Origin: Comamonas sp. Y33R10-2
Lineage (GTDB): Bacteria; Pseudomonadota; Gammaproteobacteria; Burkholderiales; Burkholderiaceae_C
Length of the DNA: 64,000 nucleotides
Direction of reading: 5' to 3'
NCBI RefSeq assembly: GCF_019355935.1
Contig: NZ_CP079925.1
Span: 2,604,001-2,668,000, forward strand
Shown here: in pieces, positions 50,497 through 59,243 of the stretch
How positions within the stretch are numbered: position 1 is the stretch's first letter
Layout: the number at the start of each line of letters is the position of its first letter
The notes under the pieces: generated by a model
Databases searched by the model: none
The model's input: the letters and a program-made list of their open reading frames with translations, nothing else
Told to the model about the DNA's origin: nothing
Program-made: the position numbers and the translations under genes

Positions 50497-50846
50497 CAGT
50501 CCACTTAACTGTGGGTAAGTGTTACTTTTTCAATTAAATCAATGACTTAGATTTTGTGAAAGTCTGTGGTTGAGGATGAAGTCTTGGTGTCTTTGATTTG
50601 GGAGTAACTTTTTCAAAGTTGAGAATCCTGTGGAAAACATCAAAAATACGCTTCTTTTATCACCATGTTTATGCACAGCCATGTTTGCTCAATGCCAAAT
50701 ATGAAAAAGCCACCCGAAGGTGGCTTGGCTTTATTGCTGACTTAGTGGCGTTGTTTGCGTTTAGATCTGCTTTGATGAGTTGCGGTGAACGGCTCTTTGA
50801 AGAACTTGCTATTGCTCTGCTCAATCGGGGATGAATCAGGCAAAGA

Positions 50847-50878
50847 AAAGCCCCCTGTCAGTGACGACAGGGGGCTTT
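50847..50878 (-). terminator. Terminator of the Spy-like gene
   Basis: The 13-bp stem AAAGCCCCCTGTC/GACAGGGGGCTTT is followed on the minus strand by TTCTTTG, 23 bp past the stop. Confidence 0.85.
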
Positions 50879-50900
50879 GATAAAGTGAGCCTAGGCGCGC

Positions 50901-51452
50901 TTACTTAGCCGTTGGTGCTGGAGCAGGGCGCTCTTGGCCAGGCTTGCCGCCATGATGGCCACGGTGATCACCATGGCGTTTGTGCATGCGTAGCGAGGCA
51001 GAGTCAAAAGTCTTTTGCTGCTCAGCGTTGAGCTGGGCATAGAAAGCCTTGGTGGCATCTGCACGGCTATCCATTTGTGCATTACGTTTGGCGCGCATTT
51101 CACGCATTTTGTCGATGCGCTCTGGAGTGCTTAGCTTGGCAAAAGCTTCGCGGTCTCCACGGGCAGGGCGTTCAGCAGGCTTGATGGCGTTGGTGTAGGT
51201 GGTCCACGCCGATTCTTGAGCGCTGGTGAGTTTGAGGTCAGCCTTGAGCTTGGCCATGCGTTTTTGCATATGCTCCATGCGATCACCACCGCGCTTTTCG
51301 CCGTGGTGATGTTTGCGGTGTTCAGGCGCTTTTTGGGCGGCAGTGGGCTGCTCTGCTGGCGCTGTCGTTTGTGCGAAGCTGGGCAGGCTCAAAGAAGCGA
51401 GCAGGGCGGTGGCAACAGCGGCGCCGGTGATGGTTTGGCGAAAGCGGGTCAT
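50901..51452 (-). CDS. Spy/CpxP-family periplasmic protein
   Basis: 183 residues. Signal peptide to SFAQT (about 28), then a His-rich segment, then the helical LTxxQ-type core (LTSAQESAWTTY, later LNAEQQKTFDS), which fits Spy/CpxP, the family of periplasmic chaperones and stress sensors. The C-terminus is again His/Lys/Pro-rich (HKRHGDHRGHHGGK), which could bind metal. Divergent from rdgC. Function inferred from family. Confidence 0.82.
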   Translation of the reverse strand: MTRFRQTITGAAVATALLASLSLPSFAQTTAPAEQPTAAQKAPEHRKHHHGEKRGGDRMEHMQKRMAKLKADLKLTSAQESAWTTYTNAIKPAERPARGDREAFAKLSTPERIDKMREMRAKRNAQMDSRADATKAFYAQLNAEQQKTFDSASLRMHKRHGDHRGHHGGKPGQERPAPAPTAK

Positions 51453-51713
51453 GTCATATTCCTTTTCAGTAGAAGTGGAAGAAGTCGGCCGCTAGGTCTG
51501 CGTCTTGCAAGACATTCGGCAGCGGATGAATGAAGTATGGGACCCTCATGTTTCTGTCCCGTGAGGTTTTGCCGCTGCTCTGTAAAGTATTGAGAAGATT
51601 ACGCTGCTCTGACTGCGCAACAATAGAGATATGGGCTGCATTGGCAGTTGATTTTTTCCGTGAAGCTTCGCTGCTGGAGCTCACGACGATTGAAGATTTA
51701 GCAAAGGTTTTTG

Positions 51714-52748
51714 ATGTTCAAGAACATGATTGTTTATCGCATTGCCGAAAGCTGGCAGGGCGACTTGCAGGTGTTGGAAGATGCACTGCAAAAGACGGTG
51801 TTTGCCGAGTGCGGTGCGACGCAAGAGCGCTCAGTGGGCTGGGTGCCGCCGCGTGGCGAGCAGCATGGGCCATTGGCTGAAAGCGTTGCGGGGCAGTGGG
51901 TGATGCGCTTTATGAGCGAATCGAAAATGTTGCCGGCCAGCGTGCTCAACCGCAAGGTCAATGAAAAGGCTGAGCACATTGAAAAGACCGAAGGCCGCAA
52001 GCCCGGCAAGAAAGAGAAAAAAGACCTGAAGGACGAGGCCAAGCTGGACCTGCTGCCTATGGCCTTTACCAAGCAAGGTGCGATGTGGGTCTGGATTGAC
52101 TCGCAGGCGCGCACGCTGGTGCTCGACACCAGTGCGCAAGGCCGTGCCGATGAGATAGTGACGCTGTTGGTAGAAGGCCTGCCCGGCTTTGCGCTGGCGC
52201 TGGTGGATACACAAACCAGCCCGCAAGCTGCCATGGCCCACTGGCTGATGACGCAGGAGCCTCCCGCAGGCTTCAACATTGACCGCGAATGTGAGCTAAA
52301 GGCCGCTGACGAATCTAAGGCGGTTGTGCGCTATGCACGCCACCCGCTGGATATTGACGAGGTGCGTCAGCATATTGAGCACGGCAAGATGCCCACCAAG
52401 CTGGCTATGACCTGGGATGACCGCGTGAGCTTTGTGCTGACCGAAGGCCTGCAGATCAAGAAGATTGCACTGCTGGATGCGGTGATGGATGGCCAGTCCC
52501 AAGACGATGGCGGTTTTGATACCGATGTGACGATTGCCACGGGCGAATTGTCGCGCCTGATTCCTGATCTGATCGAGGCCCTGGGCGGTGAAGGCCGCAC
52601 CGGTTTGGGAGAAGGTTTACCTGCTTCTTTGAGCACTAAGCCTGCTGAAACATTGCCCGTGCGACTGGCCCAAGGCCGTAGCCAAGGCACGGTGACTGGC
52701 CCAGCTGCAGCACCTGCGGATACGGCACCTGAAGAAGCACCGTTTTAA
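51714..52748 (+). CDS. rdgC: Recombination-associated protein RdgC
   Basis: Ring-forming DNA-binding protein that modulates RecA. The 344 residues match E. coli RdgC in order (FKNMIVYRI, GWVPPRG, KKEKKDLKDEAKLDLLPMAFTKQGAMWVWID, ELSRLIPDLIEALGGE), with a longer C-terminal tail of Pro/Ala. The ATG at 51714 has AAAGG upstream; a TTG three bases earlier is less likely. Its transcript ends at the shared terminator. Confidence 0.95.
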   Translation: MFKNMIVYRIAESWQGDLQVLEDALQKTVFAECGATQERSVGWVPPRGEQHGPLAESVAGQWVMRFMSESKMLPASVLNRKVNEKAEHIEKTEGRKPGKKEKKDLKDEAKLDLLPMAFTKQGAMWVWIDSQARTLVLDTSAQGRADEIVTLLVEGLPGFALALVDTQTSPQAAMAHWLMTQEPPAGFNIDRECELKAADESKAVVRYARHPLDIDEVRQHIEHGKMPTKLAMTWDDRVSFVLTEGLQIKKIALLDAVMDGQSQDDGGFDTDVTIATGELSRLIPDLIEALGGEGRTGLGEGLPASLSTKPAETLPVRLAQGRSQGTVTGPAAAPADTAPEEAPF

Positions 52749-52870
52749 TGCTTTTGAACTAATGCTATTGAAGCGATAGCTGCATGTCTTAGCTAAACAA
52801 TGTTTTGTGAATGTTTTTATTCTGAAACGATGAAATAACCAAGACAAGCAGCTATCAAAAAATGCATTTT

Positions 52871-52907
52871 AAAAAGGCCTGCCAGATCACTCTGGCAGGC
52901 CTTTTTT
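52871..52907. terminator. Bidirectional terminator between rdgC and the thiolase
   Basis: The stem AAAAAGGCCTGCCAG/CTGGCAGGCCTTTTT with a 6-base loop is flanked by an A run and a T run. Confidence 0.9.
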
Positions 52908-52939
52908 GTGGGGCGTTCTAAAGTTGTTGAAGCAGTGGT

Positions 52940-54127
52940 TTACACGCGCTCAAAAATCGCTGCGATGCCTTGGCCACCGCCAATGCACATGGTCACCAGT
53001 GCGTAGCGGCCACCAGTGCGGTGCAGTTCGTAAATTGCCTTGGTGGTGATGATGGCACCTGTTGCACCGACGGGGTGACCCAGCGAGATACCGGAGCCGT
53101 TGGGGTTGACCTTGGCAGGGTCCATGCCCAGCTCTTGAATCACGGCGCAGGCCTGGGCGGCGAAGGCTTCATTGGCTTCGATTACGTCCATGTCTTGAAT
53201 CTTCAGGCCGGTGCGGGCCAGCACCTTTTGCGTGGCTGGCACAGGGCCAATGCCCATGTATGCAGGCTCCACGCCTGCGTGGGCGTAACCCACTAAACGG
53301 GCCAGAGGTTTGGCACCCGAAGACTTGAGAGCTTGCTCACTCATCATCAGCACGGCGGCTGCGCCGTCGTTGATGCCGGAGGCGTTGCCTGCGGTGACTG
53401 TGCCGCCTTCCTTCTTGAACGCGGGCTTCATGCCAGCCAGCGTTTCCAGGGTGGTGGCTGCTCGCACATGCTCGTCGGTATCAAACAGCACCACGCCCTT
53501 GCGGGTGGCGATTTCGATGGGAACGATTTGTTCCTTGAAGCGACCGGCTTCAATGGCTGCTGCAGCGCGTTGCTGGCTGAGGACGGCCAGTTCGTCTTGC
53601 ATGCTGCGGCTGATGTTGTAGCGCTCGGCCACGTTTTCAGCGGTGATGCCCATGTGCATTTTTTGCCATGGGTCATGCAAGATGCCCAGCATGTAGTCGA
53701 TGCTCTTGGCGTCGCCCATGCGTGCGCCCCAGCGTGCAGACATGTCGAAATAGGGGCCGCGGCTCATGGATTCGGAGCCAGCGCCAATGGCCACTTCACA
53801 GTCACCTAAAGCAATGGATTGCGCAGCCGAGACGATGGCTTGCAGACCTGAGCCGCAAAGGCGGTTGACGTTGTAGGCCGGGGTTTCAATGGAGCAGCCT
53901 GCATCCACCGCGGCGACGCGCGAGAGGTAGGCGTCTTTGGTGTCCGTAGGGATGACGTTGCCCATCACAACATGGCCCACGGTGCTGGCATCAATGCCAG
54001 CGCGCTCAATGGCGGCTTTCACTACGGTGGTGGCTAGTTGTGCGTTAGAAACGTCTTTGAGGCCGCCGCCAAAAGTGCCAATGGCTGTGCGTGCTGCGCT
54101 GACGATAAAGGTGTCTCGTGTGTTCAT
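52940..54127 (-). CDS. Acetyl-CoA acetyltransferase / beta-ketothiolase
   Basis: 395-residue thiolase. The acyl-binding Cys91 lies in NRLCGSGLQA, the second catalytic Cys381 in CIGGGQG, His351 in GHPVGATG, and NEAFAAQ before it. Such enzymes condense acetyl-CoA for acetoacetyl-CoA (polyhydroxybutyrate or ketogenesis) or cleave it. PhaA, AtoB and BktB cannot be told apart from this alone. It sits downstream of cueR, with a spacer of about 195 bp. Confidence 0.93.
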   Translation of the reverse strand: MNTRDTFIVSAARTAIGTFGGGLKDVSNAQLATTVVKAAIERAGIDASTVGHVVMGNVIPTDTKDAYLSRVAAVDAGCSIETPAYNVNRLCGSGLQAIVSAAQSIALGDCEVAIGAGSESMSRGPYFDMSARWGARMGDAKSIDYMLGILHDPWQKMHMGITAENVAERYNISRSMQDELAVLSQQRAAAAIEAGRFKEQIVPIEIATRKGVVLFDTDEHVRAATTLETLAGMKPAFKKEGGTVTAGNASGINDGAAAVLMMSEQALKSSGAKPLARLVGYAHAGVEPAYMGIGPVPATQKVLARTGLKIQDMDVIEANEAFAAQACAVIQELGMDPAKVNPNGSGISLGHPVGATGAIITTKAIYELHRTGGRYALVTMCIGGGQGIAAIFERV

Positions 54128-54322
54128 GTTTTTGTCTCCGCCATTGCGAGAGCAAAGGCTATTTATGCGTGAATCATTTTTGAGTGAATGCTTGCTAAGT
54201 TCATCACTCTACTGCCCATTTTGCAGCAAATGCTGCAGCGCAGCAGTCCCATAGTTGACGTTCTCAGTCAAAAAAGGAAACGGTTTTGACAAGAGAATTT
54301 TTTCGCATTGTTTCTCTTTCCC

Positions 54323-54823
54323 TCATGCTTTGCTTCGGCGCTTGTGCGTTGGTGAGATGGGTGCGTGAGGCGCAGCAGGCAGATCCGCCTGCGCACTGGC
54401 CAAATCGTCGAGGATGGGGCAATCAGGCCTGTCATCTCCATGGCAGCAATGCACCAGTGTATGCAGCGTGCGTTGCATGGACTGCATGGCGGCAATACGC
54501 TCGGCCAGTGCAGCAATGTGTTTTTGCGCAATTGTTTTGACCTGACTGCTGGCGCGGCTCTGGTTTTGCCACAGGCCCAGGAGGGTGGCGATCTCATCCA
54601 TCGAAAAGCCTAAATCTCGCCCGCGGCGGATGAAGCGCAGCGCGTGCACATCGGCCTCGGAGTACTGGCGATAGCCGCTATCGGTGCGGTGCACAGGAGC
54701 GAGTAAACCGAGCGATTCGTAGTGCCGCACCATGCGTGCAGACACCCCAGCGCGGCGCGAGGCTTCGCCGATGGCGACAGGCCCGTTTTGAGCGGCTTGG
54801 GCTGCTGGTGAGTGGCTAGGCAT
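54323..54823 (-). CDS. cueR: MerR-family copper-responsive regulator CueR-like
   Basis: 166 residues with an N-terminal MerR helix-turn-helix (IGEASRRAGVSARMVRHYESLGLL, then RTDSGYRQYSEADVHALRFI) and a dimer helix. Its C-terminal metal loop has Cys127 and Cys135 (C-x7-C), the spacing of copper CueR, with an additional Cys126. It lies 94 bp after copZ on the same strand. AGGAA precedes the ATG. Copper is inferred from the loop. Confidence 0.85.
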   Translation of the reverse strand: MPSHSPAAQAAQNGPVAIGEASRRAGVSARMVRHYESLGLLAPVHRTDSGYRQYSEADVHALRFIRRGRDLGFSMDEIATLLGLWQNQSRASSQVKTIAQKHIAALAERIAAMQSMQRTLHTLVHCCHGDDRPDCPILDDLASAQADLPAAPHAPISPTHKRRSKA

Positions 54824-54917
54824 GGCTTCCTCTCAAAAAACGCGCCAGCGGCCTTGTGATCATGTGCATGAGGCGCTGGCGCTGTGGTGCAGTCGTTCCG
54901 TCAGTAGGTGAGTTGGC

Positions 54918-55112
54918 TTAGGCGACTTCGTAGCCTTCTTCGGCAATGGCCGCTTGCAGTGCATCGCGGCTGGCGCTGCTGTTGACTTCGACGCGATTGG
55001 CGGCGCGATCAATCTTGATTTGGGCCTGGGCATCGACGCCCTGAATGGCGTTGGTGACCGCACGTTCGCAGTGGCCGCAGGTCATGCCTTGAACTTCAAA
55101 AACTTGTTGCAT
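54918..55112 (-). CDS. copZ: Heavy-metal-associated copper chaperone
   Basis: 64-residue HMA-fold protein with metal motif GMTCGHC (Cys12, Cys15) and the usual acidic to Ile-rich strand order. It should bind Cu(I) and hand it on. AAGGA precedes the ATG at 55112. An in-frame start at 55166 would add 18 unrelated residues. It is upstream of cueR; no copper ATPase gene is in the window. Confidence 0.85.
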   Translation of the reverse strand: MQQVFEVQGMTCGHCERAVTNAIQGVDAQAQIKIDRAANRVEVNSSASRDALQAAIAEEGYEVA

Positions 55113-55172
55113 GGATTCGTTCCTTTCGAGAGTGAAGCCACCCGGCGGGTGAGCTTTATGTCGCAATGCTCG

Positions 55173-55193
55173 ACCCTAACATCATGAGAAGGT
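55173..55193 (-). promoter_or_regulatory. Putative CueR operator and promoter of copZ
   Basis: On the minus strand TTGACC (-35, complement of 55191-55196) is followed by the dyad ACCTTCTCATGATGTTAGGGT. A 19-20 bp spacer then leads to a weak -10 near 55165-55171, the long spacing used by MerR activators. Confidence 0.45.
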
Positions 55194-55379
55194 CAAGAGA
55201 CTTGCAAAACATGCGCACAGAGAGGGTTGATTAGTCGCAAAGCATGCCGATAAGAAGGAGTCATATTGAAGATAGCCATGAGGCCGTCTTTTTGTTGAAG
55301 GCTTATTGTTTTGACAATTTGAAACAATTGAGCGACTGCTGGTGTAAAAAGCTGAGCGTTAAAAAATTAAGAGGGATTC

Positions 55380-57059
55380 ATGAATTTGCTGGAAATCATG
55401 CGGGGCTTCACGATCCGCACACGTATGTTGGGCGCTATTGGCGTGGTGATGGTGCTGCTGGGGTTGCTAGGCGGGGCCGGCATCTTAGGCATGTCGCGCA
55501 TACAAGATATAAGCCAGGATTTTCGAGACAATGCCTTCGCTAAATCGGGTCATATGGCGCAGCTGCGCATAGAGCTGGGCGGTATGCGCCTTAGTGAAAA
55601 AGACATGGTTATTCAGTACGAGAAGCCTGATCAAGTGCAAAAGGCTTATCAAGAGTGGAACGTGTTTATTGATCAAGCCAAGCTCACCTTGGGCAAGTTT
55701 GTGAGCGATCAAAACACTGAAGATGCGCAGCTGGCCAAAGAAATCATTGAGCGTATAGACAACTATCGCAAGCTGTTCGAGCCAGTGGCCCGCCAGTTGG
55801 AGGCGGGTGGCTATGACTCGGCAACGACAGCGAACCGCACAAGCACCAAGGCTTTGGCTGAAGCCGCAGAGGCCAATAAGTTACTGCTCAAACTCGACGG
55901 TTTGCTGCGTCAGCAGTCGGATGCCTTGGCTGAGGCAGAGCGTAGAGTCGCTGCGCAAACCCGCTGGCTGTTTATGGCAGCCGTGGTGCTGGCTTTGGTG
56001 GTGGTGATTCCGCTGACCTTGCTGAACATGCAGTCCATCTGCCAGCCGCTGGAAAGCGCGCGCCAAATGGCGTTGACGATTGCTGGTGGTGATCTCTCGC
56101 GCAAGACGCATGTCAGTGGCAAAGATGAGTTGAAAGACTTGCAGCAAGCGCTCGATGAAATGCAGCAATCGCTGAGCAGTACGGTGGCGCAGGTGCGCGA
56201 CGCTAGCAGCAACATTGCGACGGCCAGCCAAGAAATTGCCATGGGCAACCAAGACCTGTCTGCACGCACAGAGCAAACGGCGAGTAATTTGCAAGAAACA
56301 GTGGCTTCTTTAGCCCAGTTGACGGCAACGGTGCAGCAGACCGCATCGTCGTCACAAATGGCCAATCAACTGGCTACTTCCGCATCATCAAATGCCGTGC
56401 AAGGTGGCCATATCGTGGGCCAAGCTGTGAACAGCATGCAGGAAATTTCGGGCTCCAGTCGCAAGATCAGCGACATCATTGGGTTGATTGATTCCATCGC
56501 CTTCCAGACCAATATCCTGGCCTTGAATGCTGCGGTTGAAGCAGCCCGTGCGGGCGAGCAAGGCCGTGGTTTTGCCGTGGTGGCGTCTGAGGTGCGCAGC
56601 CTTGCCAAGCGCTCGGCGGAGGCGGCCAATGAGATCAAGACACTAATCAACACCAGCGTGCAGACGGTGGATGTGGGAGCTCGCCAAGTTGAGAGTGCAG
56701 GCAAGGCCATGCAAGACACGGTGGACAGCGTCAAACGTGTGGGCGACATCATTGGTGAGATCACTGCGGCATCTAGCGAGCAGTCTTTGGGTATCAACCA
56801 AGTCAATCAAGCCGTGGGCGATATCGACCGTATGACCCAGCAAAATGCGGCGCTGGTGGAAGAGTCTGCAGCCGCTGCTCAATCGCTGCGCGAGCAGGCC
56901 GCCAGACTGGCGGAGCTGGTCAGCCAGTTTCACTTAGCGGGTGGTTCTCAGCAATCAACGCCGGCGGGCTTTGGCTATCCGGGGCTTGCACCTGCAATGG
57001 CTTCCGTTAGAAAGCCGACTTTGTCTGCGCAAAGAACCCAGCAGTTTGAGAATGCATAA
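55380..57059 (+). CDS. Methyl-accepting chemotaxis protein
   Basis: 559-residue chemoreceptor: TM1 at about 15-38, a four-helix-bundle type periplasmic sensor (about 40-195), TM2 at about 197-218, HAMP, then the long coiled-coil signalling domain. Its hairpin tip is AVEAARAGEQGRGFAVVASEV. There is no C-terminal CheR-binding pentapeptide of the E. coli kind (ends QQFENA). The ligand is unknown. Confidence 0.93.
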   Translation: MNLLEIMRGFTIRTRMLGAIGVVMVLLGLLGGAGILGMSRIQDISQDFRDNAFAKSGHMAQLRIELGGMRLSEKDMVIQYEKPDQVQKAYQEWNVFIDQAKLTLGKFVSDQNTEDAQLAKEIIERIDNYRKLFEPVARQLEAGGYDSATTANRTSTKALAEAAEANKLLLKLDGLLRQQSDALAEAERRVAAQTRWLFMAAVVLALVVVIPLTLLNMQSICQPLESARQMALTIAGGDLSRKTHVSGKDELKDLQQALDEMQQSLSSTVAQVRDASSNIATASQEIAMGNQDLSARTEQTASNLQETVASLAQLTATVQQTASSSQMANQLATSASSNAVQGGHIVGQAVNSMQEISGSSRKISDIIGLIDSIAFQTNILALNAAVEAARAGEQGRGFAVVASEVRSLAKRSAEAANEIKTLINTSVQTVDVGARQVESAGKAMQDTVDSVKRVGDIIGEITAASSEQSLGINQVNQAVGDIDRMTQQNAALVEESAAAAQSLREQAARLAELVSQFHLAGGSQQSTPAGFGYPGLAPAMASVRKPTLSAQRTQQFENA

Positions 57060-57076
57060 GCGATCAATCAAGCGCT

Positions 57077-57115
57077 AAAAAAAGCCCGGTTGCAGTGATG
57101 CACCGGGCTTTTTAC
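57077..57115 (+). terminator. Terminator of the chemoreceptor gene
   Basis: The stem AAAGCCCGGT/ACCGGGCTTT has an 11-base loop, with a T run on the plus side and an A run on the left. It may also serve the converging OYE gene. Confidence 0.8.
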
Positions 57116-57176
57116 TTTTAATTTAGTAGCTATAAGTCCAATGAATTAAAGGACTAGCGGCCATTTTTAATGAGAC

Positions 57177-58295
57177 TTAGGACTGAGGTGCATTGGGGTA
57201 GTCGGTATAGCCTTCAGCGCCGCCACCGTAAAAACGCTGGCTGTCCCAGTCACTGAGTGGCAGGTTGGCTTGCAGGCGGTGCACCAGATCGGGGTTGGAG
57301 ATATAGGCTTTGCCAAAGGCCACTACATCGGCGTAGCCGCTTTCTACAGCCTGCATTGCTGACTGGCGGTCATAGCCGTTGTTCACCATCCATACGCCCT
57401 TGCCGCCAGCGATGCGGTAGGTTTGCTTGAGTGCGTGATAGTCAAAGGGGCGATCAGCCAGCTCGCGTGGGCCGCCTGTTGATCCTTCAATGACATGGAT
57501 GTAAGACAGACCCAGTGGTGCGAGTTGGCGCACCAAATGCTCAAACAAGGCTTGCGGGTTTTCGTCCGTGATGTCGTTGGCAGGGGTGACAGGGGAGATG
57601 CGAATGCCGACCTTGCCGCCGCCAATAGCATCGACCACAGAGCGCATGCATTCCAGTACCAGACGGCAGCGGTTTTCAATGCTGCCGCCGTAATCATCAG
57701 TGCGGTGATTGCTGCTGGTTCTGAGGAACTGGTCCAGCAGATAGCCGTTGGCGGAATGCAGTTCCACGCCATCAAAACCGGCCGATTTAACGGCTTCAAC
57801 CGCAGCAACGGTAAAACTGTGAACGATGCCGGGCAGCTCTTGAGACTTCAGTGCGCGCGGTGCGGAAGTAGGGTGGAATTTGCCTTCTCCGGTCTTGGGG
57901 TCGATCACATAAGTCTTGGACTGTGCGGTCAAGGCGGACGGCGCCACAGGAGCTTGATTGCCGGGCTGCAGCGAGGTGTGAGAGATACGCCCCACATGCC
58001 ACAGCTGGGTGACTATGCGCCCGCCTTTGGCGTGCACGGCATTGGTCACTTTTTTCCAAGCCTGCAACTGCTCTTGGCCATACAGTCCAGGCACGTCGGA
58101 GTAACCCTGAGCCTGCGCACTAATGGCTGTGCCTTCGCTGATGAGCATGCCTGCTGAGGCACGCTGTGCGTAATAGGTTTGCATCAGTGGCGTAGGTATC
58201 GCATGTGGCGCCCGGTTGCGCGTCAGCGGCGCCATGGCAACGCGATTGGGCAGGCGCAGACTACCGGCTTCAATGGGGTCAAACAAAGAGGACAT
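57177..58295 (-). CDS. Old-yellow-enzyme family alkene reductase
   Basis: 372-residue FMN-dependent NAD(P)H oxidoreductase. VAMAPLTRNRA at the start, GRISHTSLQPG, and the active-site block GVELHSANGYLLDQFL with the substrate-anchoring His-x-x-Asn, then the FMN phosphate loop around VAFGKAYISNPDLV. Relatives (NemA, XenA/B, morphinone reductase) reduce enals, nitrate esters and nitroaromatics. The ATG at 58295 (MSSLFDPIEAG) is preferred; the extra 16 residues from 58343 are non-conserved. Physiological substrate unknown. Confidence 0.9.
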   Translation of the reverse strand: MSSLFDPIEAGSLRLPNRVAMAPLTRNRAPHAIPTPLMQTYYAQRASAGMLISEGTAISAQAQGYSDVPGLYGQEQLQAWKKVTNAVHAKGGRIVTQLWHVGRISHTSLQPGNQAPVAPSALTAQSKTYVIDPKTGEGKFHPTSAPRALKSQELPGIVHSFTVAAVEAVKSAGFDGVELHSANGYLLDQFLRTSSNHRTDDYGGSIENRCRLVLECMRSVVDAIGGGKVGIRISPVTPANDITDENPQALFEHLVRQLAPLGLSYIHVIEGSTGGPRELADRPFDYHALKQTYRIAGGKGVWMVNNGYDRQSAMQAVESGYADVVAFGKAYISNPDLVHRLQANLPLSDWDSQRFYGGGAEGYTDYPNAPQS

Positions 58296-58321
58296 GTATA
58301 GCTCCAGATGAAAAAAGCCCA

Positions 58322-58351
58322 ATAAAAAAGCCCGATGGATCAACGAGCTTT
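58322..58351 (-). terminator. Terminator of the GST gene
   Basis: The 8-bp stem AAAGCTCG/CGGGCTTT (one G-T pair) is followed on the minus strand by a T run, just after the GST stop. Confidence 0.65.
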
Positions 58352-58376
58352 TTTTGGGTGAATAGGTGCTGAAAAC

Positions 58377-58985
58377 TTACTTAATCAGGCCTTCGGCCTT
58401 CATGGTCGCTTGCACAGAAGGGCGAGCCAGAATGCTCTCGCGGTAGGCAGCAAGATGCTCTAGGCTGGAAATATCCAGACCCACAAATTGCGCCCATCCC
58501 GTCACCGTGAACAGATAGGCATCGGCCACGGTGAACTGATCGCCCATCAAGAATGACTTGTTGGACAACTCTTCATTGACCCAAGTAAGGCGCTTGAGCA
58601 CATTGGCGCGCACGGTTGCTTTGTGCTCTTCGGATGTTTCTGGGTTGAACAGGGGGCTGAAGCCCTTGTGTACTTCAGTACTGATGAAGTTCAGCCACTC
58701 CTGCAAGTGGTACCGGGCCATGGTGCCATTGGCGGGCGCCAGGTTCTTTTCAGGGGCCAGATCGGCGAGGTATTGAACGATGGCCGGGCCTTCGTGCAAG
58801 GTGTCGCCGTTATCTAGCACCAGAAAGGGCACATAGCCCAAAGGATTGATGCTGTAGTAGTCCGTGCCGTCTTGCAGCTTGTGGGTCTTGGTGCTGACCA
58901 AAACGGTCTCATGCGGCAGGCCTGTTTCATGCAGCACGATGTGCGGGGACATTGAGCAGGCGGCGGGACTGTAGTAAAGCTTCAT
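58377..58985 (-). CDS. gstA: Beta-class glutathione S-transferase
   Basis: 202 residues. The N-terminal thioredoxin-like domain MKLYYSPAACSMSPHI carries Cys10, the mixed-disulphide cysteine of the bacterial beta class. The C-terminal helical domain has the FTVADAYLFTVTGWA N-capping motif. The ATG at 58985 is chosen because the class always starts MKLYYSP; the seven residues upstream are extra. It conjugates glutathione to electrophiles. It follows the OYE gene region, but with its own terminator. Confidence 0.9.
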   Translation of the reverse strand: MKLYYSPAACSMSPHIVLHETGLPHETVLVSTKTHKLQDGTDYYSINPLGYVPFLVLDNGDTLHEGPAIVQYLADLAPEKNLAPANGTMARYHLQEWLNFISTEVHKGFSPLFNPETSEEHKATVRANVLKRLTWVNEELSNKSFLMGDQFTVADAYLFTVTGWAQFVGLDISSLEHLAAYRESILARPSVQATMKAEGLIK

Positions 58986-59065
58986 GGTGAGGGGCTCTCT
59001 ATGCAATGAAAAGACAAGCAGCCATGCTAAACCGGTTGTGTCTTGCCTGCACGTCTCATGCGTTT

Positions 59066-59081
59066 TGTTTCACGTGAAACA
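59066..59081. promoter_or_regulatory. parS site 1
   Basis: Exact 16-bp palindrome TGTTTCACGTGAAACA, in the spacer before mnmG. It is a ParB loading site. Confidence 0.9.
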
Positions 59082-59243
59082 CAGACCTCAACCCCTGCTA
59101 AGGCAGTGTTGCGCCAATGGTGGGAAAATTGCGGGTTCCCCGCAGGGCACGGCATGAGACAAACACATGTCTGCCTGCCATGAGAGCCGAGGCATGGTTG
59201 CTTCGTGCAGGGGTAAGGGCCGGGTGAGGCCCGGAGCAAGAAT

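Larger units (their letters stand above)
49740..50700. other. oriC: Candidate origin of replication (AT-rich DnaA-box cluster B)
   Basis: The stretch between dinG and the Spy-like gene has no credible protein gene and is AT-rich. Exact TGTGGATAA boxes are at 49811-49819, 50082-50090 and 50201-50209, all on plus. One-mismatch boxes are at 49850-49858, 50229-50237, 50316-50324, 50510-50518 and 50629-50637. Two DnaA-trio-like runs precede two of them by 12-13 bases. This exceeds what is seen beside dnaA. Experimental support is lacking, and gene orientation near 31 kb argues for the classical site. Confidence 0.55.

Noticed and set aside
50598..50834. 78-codon frame in the AT-rich spacer
   Set aside because: Begins within the DnaA-box region without a ribosome site and has no family character.
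51530..51880. Open frame between the Spy-like gene and rdgC
   Set aside because: Overlaps rdgC in another frame and has no motif or good ribosome site.
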